DNA of 64,000 bases, taken from positions 62,001 to 126,000 of the forward strand of contig JARGXX010000008.1 of NCBI GenBank assembly GCA_030374765.1, given 5' to 3'. A model generated the notes under the pieces. That model was not told the origin of the DNA. It searched no databases and saw only the letters and a program-made list of their open reading frames with translations. Origin of the DNA: Agarophyton chilense. Taxonomy: Eukaryota; Rhodophyta; Florideophyceae; Gracilariales; Gracilariaceae. Position 1 is the first letter of the stretch, and the number at the start of each line of letters is the position of its first letter. Positions 1-10,663 of the stretch are shown here, in pieces. The position numbers and the translations under genes were made by a program.

Positions 1-157
1 CTGCCGTTCGCCCCTGCGAGTTTTCACGGTGCTCTGTTCCCATCGAGGTTTACTACGTCCACCTTCTAAGGTTGAGCGTCAACACACTCCCTACGGTTGA
101 GCGTCACTACTCTCTCGAGACAAGACAGTAGCATACCCCGGAGGTGATTGTAGGACA
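1..157 (+). repeat. 3' end of a Gypsy LTR (gypsy A family)
   Basis: This stretch matches the end of the LTR at 32410-32550. Both share the block around TTCTAAGGTTGAGCGTCA, the block GAGACAAGACAGTAGCA, and a terminus of the form GATTGTA..ACA. The window therefore opens inside an LTR or solo LTR of the gypsy A family, and the rest lies upstream of the window. A short internal duplication of GGTTGAGCGTCA is seen here and in the copy at 24549 but not in the 3' LTR at 32.5 kb. Confidence 0.7.
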
Positions 158-1411
158 AATTACGTCACGCAATCTATTGTAGGCAGCTGCGAAGGTTGCA
201 CTATGATTCCTAGTAGCGAACGTTAGATAGACACGAAATTGAATCTTTACTTTGAATTAGTAGGAGACGTTGAGTTAGGATGACGCTGCTTATTTTGCAC
301 TGTAGAGACTCACACCAAGCTTCTAGCCACTCTAAAAGAGCTCGGAACGAGAGAACTACTTCTCTTGTCCGAGATCATCATCATCAAAAGGTATCAACCC
401 TTAACCTCCTCTACTACAACTTCTTCTTCACGCTCAACGTTGTTCTCATTCTTCTTGCTCTCGCGCCGCCGTTTACGCCGTTTACACCGAATCGACGTTT
501 ACACAACAGACAATCTTTCTAGAATAATACAGAACGCAATTGATTGCTAGTAGGCATGCTTGCGAGGGATGGTGTATGTCTTTCCATGTGCTGTCGCTTG
601 GTGGGTGTCATGGTGTCCACCTGTTCACATGATGTGCACTGTAAAAGGACGGCCGAGGGCCGCCGCCGCCGGAATCTCACGAAGTCAGGCAATGTCGATC
701 CTGATTCCAAAAGAGAGAGGACCGTTGTTGGAATCCATTCCAAACATAGTTGGACGTTTTTCATTTCTTGGAATAGGACAAATTGTTCAGCCGATAAATG
801 CAGTACACTTTTTGCTATAATTACAAGTGGATCACTACATGTGGAACGGCTCTAACGGCTATGGAAATAGAATGCTTGATAGGTTGTCCACTACTTCCGC
901 CTTGTACGTCTTAGAGCGAATGGAAATGGGGGAATCGGGGAACTATGCGTACGGTGTTAGTTGCTTGCCATGGGGGATATACATGGTTTAAATGCTCCAT
1001 GGGGTAAAATTGGAAGTAAAATATTCCATGGCCCAATGAACTGTATTCTTGGCAAAATAGGAAAGGAGCCTCAAATCTCCCCAGCTACGCGTTTATCTAG
1101 AGCTGTTGAGAGATCTGAGCGCACTCGTAAACGCAAGATACTTATAATTTAATAATTGGAAGCCATATCATCTATATCATCACTGGGATGTAAGAGCCCC
1201 TATAAGGGTTGCCTGCAACATAAGAAAATGAAACAAGGCGGAAAGGATTCATGCGAAGCTTTCGTCGTCGCACCAACACACCAGCTCCGCAATTGATCAT
1301 TTTATAGTAAGCGTACTATTATGTTTTCGTGCATCAAACCCATCCAAGGCCTGTCTCTGAGTAGAAATCTCAGGTCAATCTCAGTGCGCAGTTGTACTCC
1401 TATCGGCATTT
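158..1411. other. No recognisable gene
   Basis: Only short overlapping frames of biased composition are present (Ser/Arg-rich around 280-550, and a GCC-repeat patch near 659-670). None has a domain or a convincing start. I see no repeat shared with the rest of the window. Confidence 0.5.
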
Positions 1412-1783
1412 CTAACATTCTCCTTCATCACAAAAAGTAGAAGATGCTCTTGCATCACTAGAAGCACTTGCATCTAAATTGGCTGCGAGTCCAATTACAT
1501 CAAGCGGGGAAGGCGTAACCTTGGGAATTTTGCAGGTAGTCTTTACAACCTCAGCCACCTTTTCGTCCAATTTGGCAAAGTCAGCTGACAGATAGAACTC
1601 TGAACCGGATCGCTCGCAATGTTCTTCAGGTATGGTACGTCGACGTTGTTCCCAATGCCGATAGCCACTAACGATATCCCTGCTTGTTTGATCTGGTTTT
1701 GCACTTGGAGCAGCAGAACTCCTGGCATCCGTCAGCAGAATGATGGATCGAGTACTTTTCCAGACTAGCCCCGGTCGAAGCAC
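1412..1783 (-). pseudogene. von Willebrand factor A domain fragment, frame-broken
   Basis: The minus strand encodes the C-terminal half of a vWA domain. A strand ending in IILLTDARSS is followed by a segment QNQIKQAGISLVAIGIGNNV, then by SEFYLSADFAKLDEKV and a Cys-bearing end. The first and last pieces share one frame (1412-1783), while the middle piece lies in another (1543-1728). A shift near 1725 and an opposite shift near 1600 therefore compensate each other. The N-terminal half with the MIDAS DxSxS motif is absent. vWA domains are usually extracellular adhesion or protein-interaction modules. I read this as a relic; unspliced tiny introns are an unlikely alternative. Confidence 0.65.
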
Positions 1784-2067
1784 GACTCCAGTGCAGAGTT
1801 CATGTTTCAGCTAGAGAAGACCAGCAAATATGCGCCGGACTTTAGTCGTTTTCAAAAGCACAAATGTGTGCAAACGCGATGAAGATGAAAGCAGCCGACA
1901 CACGTGTCCATGTGTTGCAGCTCGACGTGTTGCGCTCATTGTACTGTATGCGCCCCGGCGCATGTGCCTTTGTATGTACACGTAGTACTGCGCTTGATCC
2001 ACCTTCGATAAGACCGACGTCACGCACGCCCCACTCGGACGCCGCTGCTCTGCAGTTGCGCCCCAAA

Positions 2068-3402
2068 ATGCGTCCAGCACGCACCTCAAAGCTGTTCGCG
2101 CTCGTCTTCTTCTTCGCGCTCGTGCTCGTGTGCACCACCCTCACCTCGCTGCTCTCCCTCATCCGCTCCACCAACAACTCCCCGCTGTCTTCTGCCTTCA
2201 CCCCGTCCACAAAGCTCCCCTTCGAAACCTTCACCGTCGCCAAAGCCGCCGCATCCCATCCGCAACCCGCCCAATTCACCGAGCAGTTGCGCGCCTTTCT
2301 GAACATCATCATCACGCAATACACCGCGTGGCACCGTCAACAACGCCGTCTTTGTCAGGCGCACGTCTCGCTCGCGCGCTCCGTCCCGCTGTTGGTGTTC
2401 CGTTCAAACGGCAACGCGGGCGTGGGCGATCGCATCCGAGGCATTCTTTACTCTTATCTCGTCGCCGTTGCTTCCAACCGTCTCTTCTTCATCGACTGGC
2501 AGAAGCCCTTGCCCGTTTCCATCGCGCTTCGCAGTCCGCCGTCGTTTAACTTCACGTACGATGCTGCGTTGTTCACGGAAAGCACCGACGATGAGCATGC
2601 TATATGGGGACCGTCGCAATTCAACCATCTGGATGTTTACTTCTCGCCCCAGCGCGTCATCGTCAATCAAAAACCTAACGCGTTCGCCTTCAACAACTTC
2701 TCCTCGCTGTTCGAACGATATCCGCAGCTCAGTCTGTCGCGCGACATCGTGGAAGCCGGACTGAGCCACTTTGACGTGCAGCGTGAAGAAGTGGCTCCTT
2801 TCATCATCAACGCCTTGTTCGAAACGTCATCCTCGCTACGAAACTCGCTGCACGCACTGCGACCGTTTCGTGGACAGCCTTACATCTCGTTGCACGCGCG
2901 TCTAGGCCACGGTGTGGGTGAGAAATCGGGCCGATTCAATTTCGAGCAACAAGGACTCTCTCTAGAAAGCGTCTCACAATGCATCGGTTCATTGGCCGCA
3001 ACCATGGCGCAGCAACGTGCTCTCGATAGCGTTTTTGTTGTGACGGACACCAAGAGCGCTCACCAGTTTCTGGAAGCTGGCATTCGCGCCGTATTGCCGA
3101 ACGCTCGCGTCGAATTGAGTCCAATCGATGCAACCCACTTCTTTGCGATGCACGATGGAAAGTATTTTCCCGACGCATTCGATAGACAGCACAAGTTTGA
3201 GGAGGTGTTTGTGGACCTTGGTTTGCTGTCCATGGCGGAATCCATGGTGTTTTTCCGCTCGGGTTATGGCGTGGTTGCGGCATGGCTCGGGGCAATCACC
3301 GACTCTGTTATGGTGGAGTATGAGAACTGCACTCAGATTCGACAAGGAAAAATAAGCGCCACCGCTCTCTTGTCTCAACGACTGTTGAGCGACATAGTTT
3401 GA
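2068..3402 (+). CDS. Type II membrane fucosyltransferase-like glycosyltransferase
   Basis: This is an intronless gene of 444 residues. The frame is open from 1864, but I chose the ATG at 2068 because a short basic tail and a membrane anchor (about residues 10-33) follow directly, as expected for a Golgi type II enzyme. The lumenal part carries GVGDRIRG (about 117-124), a donor-site-like HARLGHG (276-282), a strand FVVTDTKS (323-330) and a C-terminal SGYGVVAAWLG (about 399-409). The order GxGDR, HxRxG, then S-x-G near the end is that of the GDP-fucose-dependent superfamily (GT23/GT37/GT65-like). The likely role is fucosylation or related decoration of wall polysaccharide or glycoprotein. The exact substrate cannot be read from sequence. 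GC content is higher than in the flanking DNA. Confidence 0.7.
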   Translation: MRPARTSKLFALVFFFALVLVCTTLTSLLSLIRSTNNSPLSSAFTPSTKLPFETFTVAKAAASHPQPAQFTEQLRAFLNIIITQYTAWHRQQRRLCQAHVSLARSVPLLVFRSNGNAGVGDRIRGILYSYLVAVASNRLFFIDWQKPLPVSIALRSPPSFNFTYDAALFTESTDDEHAIWGPSQFNHLDVYFSPQRVIVNQKPNAFAFNNFSSLFERYPQLSLSRDIVEAGLSHFDVQREEVAPFIINALFETSSSLRNSLHALRPFRGQPYISLHARLGHGVGEKSGRFNFEQQGLSLESVSQCIGSLAATMAQQRALDSVFVVTDTKSAHQFLEAGIRAVLPNARVELSPIDATHFFAMHDGKYFPDAFDRQHKFEEVFVDLGLLSMAESMVFFRSGYGVVAAWLGAITDSVMVEYENCTQIRQGKISATALLSQRLLSDIV

Positions 3403-6310
3403 GTTCGGTCGGCGCGCTGTGCGTCGTACCTTGTAGCCTAGACACTTAGACACTTTTACGTTGACATACGTTCTATTTCTTAGTATATACCTTCTACTTT
3501 TCAACTAGTCCTTCATTCGGAACAACTACATTTGTACGCAAGACGCCTCACGGCGTCGCACGTCGAACAAAATTTCCCAAAAGTTTGTTACCCTATCCCT
3601 TTCTCGTTTTGACGATATTGCTTGAGATGTAGTTCACTAAAGTTCCGTGATCAGTATTTCGTTAAACATCCATACCCCCTCGAGTACACTCGGATGATAT
3701 AAGTCAAACACCAAAATGCTTTTATCATCGTCACTAGCCTGCAGCCCTGTTGAAATTACTTGGGGTTTCTCGGCCTGTATCTCACAGCTTTGAGGAAAGG
3801 TTTTCAGGTACGCAAAGCTGCTGCTTGCGAATAGGAAACTACATTGGCAAGAATTGCAAGCATACATTCACTCTCGAGCAGGGGCTGATAGGCACAAATG
3901 TGATAGGGCAGACTTTGGGACCTCTCCAGGCAGATTATGCTGCAATCGTTGGAGCAGCAAAGGCACGGAATAAAGCCAATCGGTAGTACTTGAACCGCCC
4001 AAAGCTATCTGAACGCAGTCCACGTACTTGGGCCTTTCCGTCAAATTTCATTTGCTGTCATTGAAATCAGAAACGATTTCCGTTTACGAATGACGTGCAC
4101 TATCCTTCTTTCAAGTCACTATATCAACCGTCAAAAATGAGCATAGATGTGAAAATCCACGCTAAGCTGCGGGAAGACTTTGATGTTCGCACTCTAAAAT
4201 CTGAGCGACAATTGTGTCATTTTCTGTTTGTGAGGTAGATATTAAAGCGCTTGGGACTTTCTTCTTCCCTCGGGCTTAAATTTCCCCCCCCACAGCCAGG
4301 AAATGACCCTTACTAGTTCAGTACCCCATCCCTTTTAAACTCCGTGGTTAATTTACGCGGTTAAAAGAGTCTTGCTTACAAGTCTTCGACTTGTGTTGGC
4401 ATTCCTGACATCATTGACATCTACTGCACAGTCCGTAGAAGTCTCTTGTAAAGGGGACACCCGCAATAGGCGAGGGCGTTTTGCTTGGAAAGGTACCAGA
4501 TACTTTTTGCAGCCCACCCTCGTACATGGACCCGGTAAAACCACACTGAGGTCCGTTATCATAGTATTTAAAGTCGAATTGGTTCGCCTGGTTTCGAGGC
4601 AAAAAGGCAAAGCATCGTGAGTCATTCTGCGTCGGGAAGTGCCATTAAACATATTCCTCCTCTGCAATCATACTCAAATTTACAATTTCCGTGCATCTGG
4701 GCTCTATCAGCCAAGAATATACGCTAAAACCATTACAAGACAAGTTCGCTCAATGCATCACTCGAATCGTGAAAGCGCTCATGCCGATGTTCATCATTTT
4801 GAGCACGTTTTGGTTTTAAAAAGACAGAAGAGGAAATGGAACGAGAATTTCTTTGATACAGGAGATGGAATTTCACCACGCCTTCAGGTCGGCCTTTCCA
4901 AAGTGATTACCTGTTTGACACATCGGTCATCAAATTTTCTAGTTGTATTACAGCCAGAACGGACATCCTGCACGGCAGTCTGGTGGGATAATGACAGTGC
5001 TGTAGTCATCATTGTTGTTACTGCGTAGTAAAGGCGTCATACTAAGAATATAAAAAGAGAAAGAGCGGCTGGCTTGAGACAAATGTGAAGTCAGCCATCA
5101 AGCTCAAGTTATCCTGAAAGAAAACGATGAGTTTTTACAGCAATGTGTCGCGGAATTGCATGGGTGCTTGCCGAGCACGAGGTGCTTCTGAACAGACATG
5201 TTTGTCTATTTGTTTCGAACGGCATGCGAACAAAAGGATGTTGTAGCGGGATTGGGTACTTGAATCTGATCATTTAGAAACGTTCCAAGCGACAACAATA
5301 AGAAAACGAGCAAGTTGCCCATTTCTAACAAGGAAGTTCACCCTTCCCGATCAGGGTAATTTTGGAACAATGGGCGCTTCCTGAAAACACGAAATTGCTG
5401 TGCAAAAAAGAAGCAATTTCATAAATATAATCTAAATGTGCATTTTTGTAGATTTTAAAACCAATTCCTTCTATCATAACAAGCAATATCTCGCTTAGCT
5501 TTGGCTCTCCGTCACGATATTAGCGTTAAAAACAACAAAATACCGAATTTTTCTTATTTTCATTGAAAAAATGGCAACAGAGGGAGAGGGTAATTACATA
5601 CTACTCCACTTGACCAAATGTCAACCACTGTTGTCATGAAGAGCTTGCCAGCTCTTGGCGAGCAGCTGTCGGCAGACAAATTCAGAGGCTGTTGCCAACG
5701 GTTGCGCGAAGAATAAATGTGAATGAAAGGTGGAACATAAACATGTCGTCCCTTCGCCGAAGGGAATGACCCCATCCCTTGTGGCCAACTTACGGCACCG
5801 AACCGCCAATGGCACCGACTTGCGCACCTCACGCGACCACACTCGTGTCTGCCAAACTCACTGCAAGCCAGCGTCTGAATTCGGACGAGTAAGGGGGCTG
5901 GATTGTACACCACACTTCACTATTTCTACAGTGCTACTGAAGGGTGCGTTTATCTGCTTTATCTTTCATGTACCACAGCTTCAATTTGTCCAACAGTCTA
6001 TGTTATGAAGCGCCACTAACAGAAAGCGATAAACCAAGTTCAACAGAATCGTTACGTCTTTATCGCTGTCCTATCCATTGTTCTCTGCCTACGACTTCCA
6101 AGAGTCGAGCACAGGCAACGCGCGCACGCCTCCCTATAATAGTCACACAGTGGTGCTCTTGAGCGGCGCTTAGCACAAATACAGACCACTCAGTTCACTG
6201 TATGACCTGAAGAGCTCCCCACAATAAATAAGAAAAAACTGCGATATCGTTACTGTCAGGCAAATAACCTGACACAATACTTGCGATCATTAGCTTCTCA
6301 GCCATTGCAT
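3403..6310. other. Intergenic, with weak decayed frames only
   Basis: No complete gene is seen. The minus strand has three short protein-like stretches: 3637-3867 (includes DDDKSILVFDLYHPSV), 4411-4602 (includes YYDNGPQCGFTG) and about 5580-5670. The last contains TTVVDIWSSGVV, which resembles kinase subdomain IX and is directly followed by a GTATGT donor-like site. Each could be an exon remnant or chance. The remainder is AT-rich and shows nothing I can name. Confidence 0.4.
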
Positions 6311-8083
6311 TCAATATTGCTCTCCGTGGCCACATCCATATCCTTCTTCTATCATTCCCCGTCTTTCACCGACGGTGTAAAGACTGGCCATACATCTCTT
6401 TCCTTCAGATTTTCTAACGAGCGTTTGCTTTAGTTCGAATGGATGCTTCATGATGGCACGATAAATGTCCCGAAAGTAATAGTACTGCTTGCTGTCGTCG
6501 ATCTTTGTGACCCAAGCAGGTATTTCAGCTGGAAGTTCGAGGTCCTGGTTGGGACCAGGTGCGCCGTCAGTGGTAGCGGAACCATACTTCTGTTTCACAA
6601 TCATGTCCTCAAACGCGCGGTGATGGAAATGTACTGTGATCGGTTGATCGTCTTCGTCAACAGGGTAGTATTTGCGGGTAGCATTCCAATCCACCGGAGC
6701 CACTGCGGTGGGTATCCCTCCAAACATATGTAAAGATGTGAATCTCCACCAGTGATCAGTACGAGCGACTGACTTGCCATTCTGCGGATGGTTGTCAGCC
6801 ATGTGCACATACACTTCTGGCATCGGACCTGGTGGCGTTCTCACAAGTCCTGAGTTTCCCATGACCAAGAATGGGAAATGAAACTGCTTGTATTCACTGC
6901 TTAGATGACGTCGCAAGTATCGCCTCAGCACGTGCTTCCCAGCTAGTTGCCTGTTCTCTCCTATGCCAAGCATTGGAAGTTCATCAACGTCAGCTATCAT
7001 TATCCATTCACAGCGTGGCCGTGCCGCAATGGTGATGTAAGTGAGTCCTTGCACTTGAGATCGACGCCAAGGCCAATACAACACCTGAACATCGTCTCTG
7101 CCCTCGTACTTTTTGGAAAGATCAACTGGTGCGTCGTTGTCCGCAACGAACACCATATCCACCCCGATTCGCGTGTAGTACGCAATCCAATCATCAAGGT
7201 AGTTGGTGAAAGGCTTGATTTGTGTTCCGAGGCACACTTCGTATCGGGGGGGACTATCATCAGCATCTGGATCCCAATCATCTGCAAGCGCTTCGTACCG
7301 TTGTTCAGAGCTGACATACATCAAGGAGTCGTGTACCCGGTCGAAGTGAAGACGCGTACCATTCGACAACGGAACAAGATCATTCTCTTTGATGCTGGCG
7401 TCGAGATGCGGAGCGAGTTTCACGCCCTTCTGCACTTGGTGGCGGATCTCGTCGCTGTGAGGTAGAACGAGGGAGATAAGACTGCCTGCTTGAATGGGTA
7501 ATGGAACTTGACAGGAGAACACATCTCCCTTGAGCATTTCGGCTGGATAAACATCTTGACCAACAAGACAACCGACCACGTTGATATTGCGATTGAAATC
7601 ACCCAACGTGACTCCATTGGCAAAAATGAAGAGCTCTGCAGTGGTGCGGTCAAGTGGATGCGGTCGCGCGTAATGCAAAAAAATATGTGGACGCGTCCAA
7701 TCTCGCGTGCGAATGTGTTGCACCTCCGGGTTGTCGCGACTCATCTTGTAGATGGTGTGAATGCGCGGCGGTAATGACCAGTTGGTGGGACTATGTTCCG
7801 ATGCTCCCGAACGCATGGACAACACGACGGTAGACCGTTCGCGGTTGAGCAGCCATCTTGTTCGAGTTTCAAACTCGTTTGGAAACACGAACGACGGTAC
7901 AAGCACAGCGACGGCAAGAACGAAGGCGCCGAAGAGCACAACGTTTCGCGAGACGAAAAGTTTGCGAATGCCTTTTCTCAGGTGAGCAAAACCATTGGGC
8001 CGTCGTTTCGAATTGGACAAAGGGTGAGAGAGAAATAAGTTGGTGTCACAGACATACGGGTGAGGGGTGTTTGGAGCTTTCAT
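6311..8083 (-). CDS. GT92/DUF23-like type II membrane glycosyltransferase
   Basis: This intronless gene encodes 590 residues from the ATG at 8083. The frame runs on to 8212, but the extra 43 residues look non-coding. A hydrophobic anchor lies at residues 48-67, preceded by a basic stretch (SKRRPNG, HLRKGIRK). The catalytic part shows the GT92/DUF23 order: a Cys-containing start (YEVCLGT), LDDWIAYYTRIGVD, a VADND strand (about 313-317), a Cys-Glu-Trp, then the metal-binding DVDE (about 365-368), and late His-rich HFHHRAFEDM. In known families this fold transfers galactose or related sugars in the Golgi. The substrate here is unknown. With the gene at 2068 it forms a loose pair of secretory-pathway glycosyltransferases on opposite strands. 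Confidence 0.75.
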   Translation of the reverse strand: MKAPNTPHPYVCDTNLFLSHPLSNSKRRPNGFAHLRKGIRKLFVSRNVVLFGAFVLAVAVLVPSFVFPNEFETRTRWLLNRERSTVVLSMRSGASEHSPTNWSLPPRIHTIYKMSRDNPEVQHIRTRDWTRPHIFLHYARPHPLDRTTAELFIFANGVTLGDFNRNINVVGCLVGQDVYPAEMLKGDVFSCQVPLPIQAGSLISLVLPHSDEIRHQVQKGVKLAPHLDASIKENDLVPLSNGTRLHFDRVHDSLMYVSSEQRYEALADDWDPDADDSPPRYEVCLGTQIKPFTNYLDDWIAYYTRIGVDMVFVADNDAPVDLSKKYEGRDDVQVLYWPWRRSQVQGLTYITIAARPRCEWIMIADVDELPMLGIGENRQLAGKHVLRRYLRRHLSSEYKQFHFPFLVMGNSGLVRTPPGPMPEVYVHMADNHPQNGKSVARTDHWWRFTSLHMFGGIPTAVAPVDWNATRKYYPVDEDDQPITVHFHHRAFEDMIVKQKYGSATTDGAPGPNQDLELPAEIPAWVTKIDDSKQYYYFRDIYRAIMKHPFELKQTLVRKSEGKRCMASLYTVGERRGMIEEGYGCGHGEQY

Positions 8084-8212
8084 AGCGTGAGAAAAGAAAG
8101 AGACGGGAGGAGAAGGAAGCGTGAAACACGAGTGTTCTTCGAGAGTTTGGGGAGCAGGACGTACGTACCGCGTGGTCGCACAGTGGCATGAAGGGGATGA
8201 ATTATGAACCAA

Positions 8213-9359
8213 CGCTACGTGGATATGGTGTCACGGGCCTTACAATGTGAGAGCGACAGAGAGAATGGACATGAATTGTTGGAGGGGTGCTTACTGGGTA
8301 AGGGATCCACGTAGCGTTTGGGCGCTGGATAGCATTGGAAGGTTTTGGAATCAGCCCGTGAACAACTGCTCAGACTGGTGGGCGCTGTGTCTCTCACATG
8401 AGCCTGCGCCGCGTCGTCATACATTTAAGCGAAAAGTACACAAAGAAGGCAGATTCGGGTGAACGTGCGAAATATCTCCGCAGGCTTTGTCGACAGCGTC
8501 GTACCCAACCGTCTGTAAACTTGAACCATTCGTCTCATGCCTTGTCCTTCATACGCGTGCTCGCGCAAGTTTGTAATACGTATCAGCTGCTAGCTAGATC
8601 TGTTACGTAATATAATGTTGCATATGCAGTTGCACATCTCCTCCTTGCAACACTGTGAGGTCCAGGGCGACAATGCTGACCGAGCAGATGGCCTTCAATT
8701 CAACGCAAGTCATCAATTTGGGTGGCCTACCAATGGCGAGTCAAAAGTCATCACCGTGCAAATAACTACAAAAATGACTGCGTGTGTAGATGAAACTGTT
8801 CTTACGAGCGATTACTCGATCATCATACGAAAACGTACTACAGTTGTGACATGTGTGAGTGGAACGCACTCACTGGTCCATGTACTTGGTCATCGTCGTC
8901 GTCTATCTTACGTACTGTTCGCTTCCTGTAATGCTGTTTGACGTGTTTCTTGCTTGCTTCTTCATTATTGCTGCGGCCATGCATGGAGTGATGTTCAACT
9001 CCTAGCCAAGATATTCGAATTGTTGTTTGTGTACGCGTTTTGCGAACTTCTTAGTGCTGCAGGTAGTGATGATGCTTTCCGTCGATATCCTTTTTCTTCT
9101 TGGTTGGAGCTTGGTATTCGGCGATTAAGACGGCACATGCCTTGTCAATGTGAGGCTTTGGTAGTTGACAACTTTTCTTTTTGAGCTTCCTTGAGAAGCT
9201 TTGTAAGTGTGAGTCACAAAATGAGTAGAGTATTTCAGAAATAATGTAACACACACGTGTACGAAGTGCCTGCAGGGTCTGCATTTTCTATACCATCGCA
9301 TGGTTAGTGTGCTTCTTTAAACGCTTTTAGCACCAATTACAGTACCTTCTATAAGCACA
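8213..9359. other. Intergenic, upstream of the GT92-like gene
   Basis: Only short frames without domains are present. The stretch next to 8212 must hold the promoter of the minus-strand glycosyltransferase gene, but I see no clear TATA box there. Confidence 0.4.
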
Positions 9360-9361
9360 TA

Positions 9362-9490
9362 CAGTGCGTTTCAAAAACATATCCCTTTACAAAAACTGCG
9401 CCAAAAAGGCATTTCACGTACTGTAGAGCACATTTCACAACAAATAAAAACCACTAAGTCAATAACACTGTTTCAAAAGTATATCCTTTA
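9362..9490 (+). repeat. Left IR/DR end of Tc1-like element
   Basis: The outer direct repeat GTTTCAAAAACATATCCCTTTA lies at 9368-9389 and the inner one GTTTCAAAAGTATATCCTTTA at 9470-9490, about 100 bp apart. Paired transposase-binding repeats at each end are known from IR/DR-type Tc1 elements. The inner repeat lies just ahead of the transposase ATG. Confidence 0.75.
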
Positions 9491-9509
9491 TACAATCATT
9501 CGCTCAATT

Positions 9510-10505
9510 ATGGCTCGTGGCGCACCTCTGACACGCTCTGAACAGCTGGAAATCATGGCATTAGTAGGTCAGGGTATGATTCTAGCAGATATAGCCCGAA
9601 AACTCAAGCGCAGCCCAAAAACAATCAGCAACTTCATCAAAAACCCCGCTACATACGGAACAAAGCGTTCAACCGGCCGTCCTACGGCACTATCCCCGGC
9701 CGATAAGCGTGGAAGTAAGCGAGAACTATGCCGCAACACTTCATCTTGCGGAAAAATTGTCAAAAATCTAAATTTGCCTTTATCACTATCTACAATATGG
9801 CGTAAATTCAACCGTCAAAATTTGTTCAAGTACACAAAAATGAGGAAAACTTTTTTTTTAAAAGATAATCACAAGAAAAATCGATTTGAATGGTGTGCTC
9901 AAAAGGCTTATTGGAAAACGGAATGGAATAATGTTATCTTTTCCGACGAAAAAAAGTTTAACCTTGATGGTCCAGATTGCTATAAATTTTATTGGCATGA
10001 TCTAAGAAAAGAAAAGAAGGAATTTGTGACTAGGCATTCAGGAGGCGCATCAGTAATGGTTTGGGCTGGAATCTCCACGGAAAGAGCAACTGATATGGCT
10101 TTTGTTGAAACTACAATGAACTCTGAGAAGTATGCTGAGGTTCTAGAAAACTATCTTTTACCTTTTTCATACTGTATGCACGGAGAAGAATTCATTTTTC
10201 AGCAAGATAATGCACCTGTGCATAAGTCTAATTCTATGAAACAGTGGTTCAATAGTCTAAATATGTCGGTTATGGAATGGCCTGCGCGCTCTCCTGACCT
10301 CAACCCTATCGAAAACATTTGGGGAATGTTGGCCCGAATGGTTTATGGGCAAGGAAGGCAATTTGATACAGTTTTTGATTTGAAAAATTGTATCAAAGAT
10401 TGCTGGGAAAAGATTGACTGTAATGCTATCAATTCTTTTATAGAATCAATGCCAAAGCGTTGTATAAGTGTTATACAGACTAGAAGAGCAAAAATAAACT
10501 ACTGA
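9510..10505 (+). CDS. Tc1-like transposase, DD34E, apparently intact
   Basis: This is a 331-residue protein. The N-terminus is a helix-turn-helix (about residues 8-47, LTRSEQLEIMAL and IARKLKRSPKTISNFI) with a following GRPTAL hook. The catalytic triad is complete: the first Asp in FSDEKKFN (about 145), the second in QQDNAPVH (about 231), and Glu in PDLNPIENIW with 34 residues between the second Asp and Glu. A G-rich box (GGASVMVWAGIS) lies between the first two. Length and motif order match full-size Tc1 transposases. It would cut and paste the element at TA sites. There is no stop or frameshift, so the copy could be active, although its two terminal repeats have diverged. Confidence 0.9.
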   Translation: MARGAPLTRSEQLEIMALVGQGMILADIARKLKRSPKTISNFIKNPATYGTKRSTGRPTALSPADKRGSKRELCRNTSSCGKIVKNLNLPLSLSTIWRKFNRQNLFKYTKMRKTFFLKDNHKKNRFEWCAQKAYWKTEWNNVIFSDEKKFNLDGPDCYKFYWHDLRKEKKEFVTRHSGGASVMVWAGISTERATDMAFVETTMNSEKYAEVLENYLLPFSYCMHGEEFIFQQDNAPVHKSNSMKQWFNSLNMSVMEWPARSPDLNPIENIWGMLARMVYGQGRQFDTVFDLKNCIKDCWEKIDCNAINSFIESMPKRCISVIQTRRAKINY

Positions 10506-10532
10506 ACTCGCGTTAGAATAAAAAGGATGCAA

Positions 10533-10661
10533 TAAAGGTTATGATTTTGAAACCGTTTTTTTACTTGAAAATTTTTTCACACTGATTTTGTTAGTCGTAC
10601 CGTAGCCAAAACGTCGATTTTTGGAAAATTTGCGCGAGGGATATGATTTTGAAACAGACTT
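10533..10661 (-). repeat. Right IR/DR end of Tc1-like element
   Basis: The inner repeat TAAAGGTTATGATTTTGAAAC lies at 10533-10553 and the outer GAGGGATATGATTTTGAAAC at 10636-10655. Both are inverted versions of the left-end motif. Confidence 0.75.
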
Positions 10662-10663
10662 TA

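Larger units (their letters stand above)
9362..10661 (+). mobile_element. Complete Tc1-like DNA transposon (1300 bp)
   Basis: The element is bounded by TA dinucleotides at 9360-9361 and 10662-10663, the target duplication of the Tc1/mariner superfamily. Its outer ends are imperfect inverted repeats sharing GTTTCAAAA(A/T)CATATCCCT. Each end also has an inner copy of this motif, giving an inverted-repeat/direct-repeat layout. It encodes one transposase (9510-10505) without stops. A second, decayed copy occupies 52674-58688 on the other strand and defines the same ends. Confidence 0.9.

Noticed and set aside
5580-5670. Kinase-like motif TTVVDIWSSGVV on the minus strand
   Set aside because: Only one subdomain is visible. 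There is no DFG or APE motif nearby in frame, so it is too short to call a gene.
9569-9811. Open frames opposite the Tc1-like transposase and opposite other coding regions
   Set aside because: They are shadows of the coding strand, without domains of their own.
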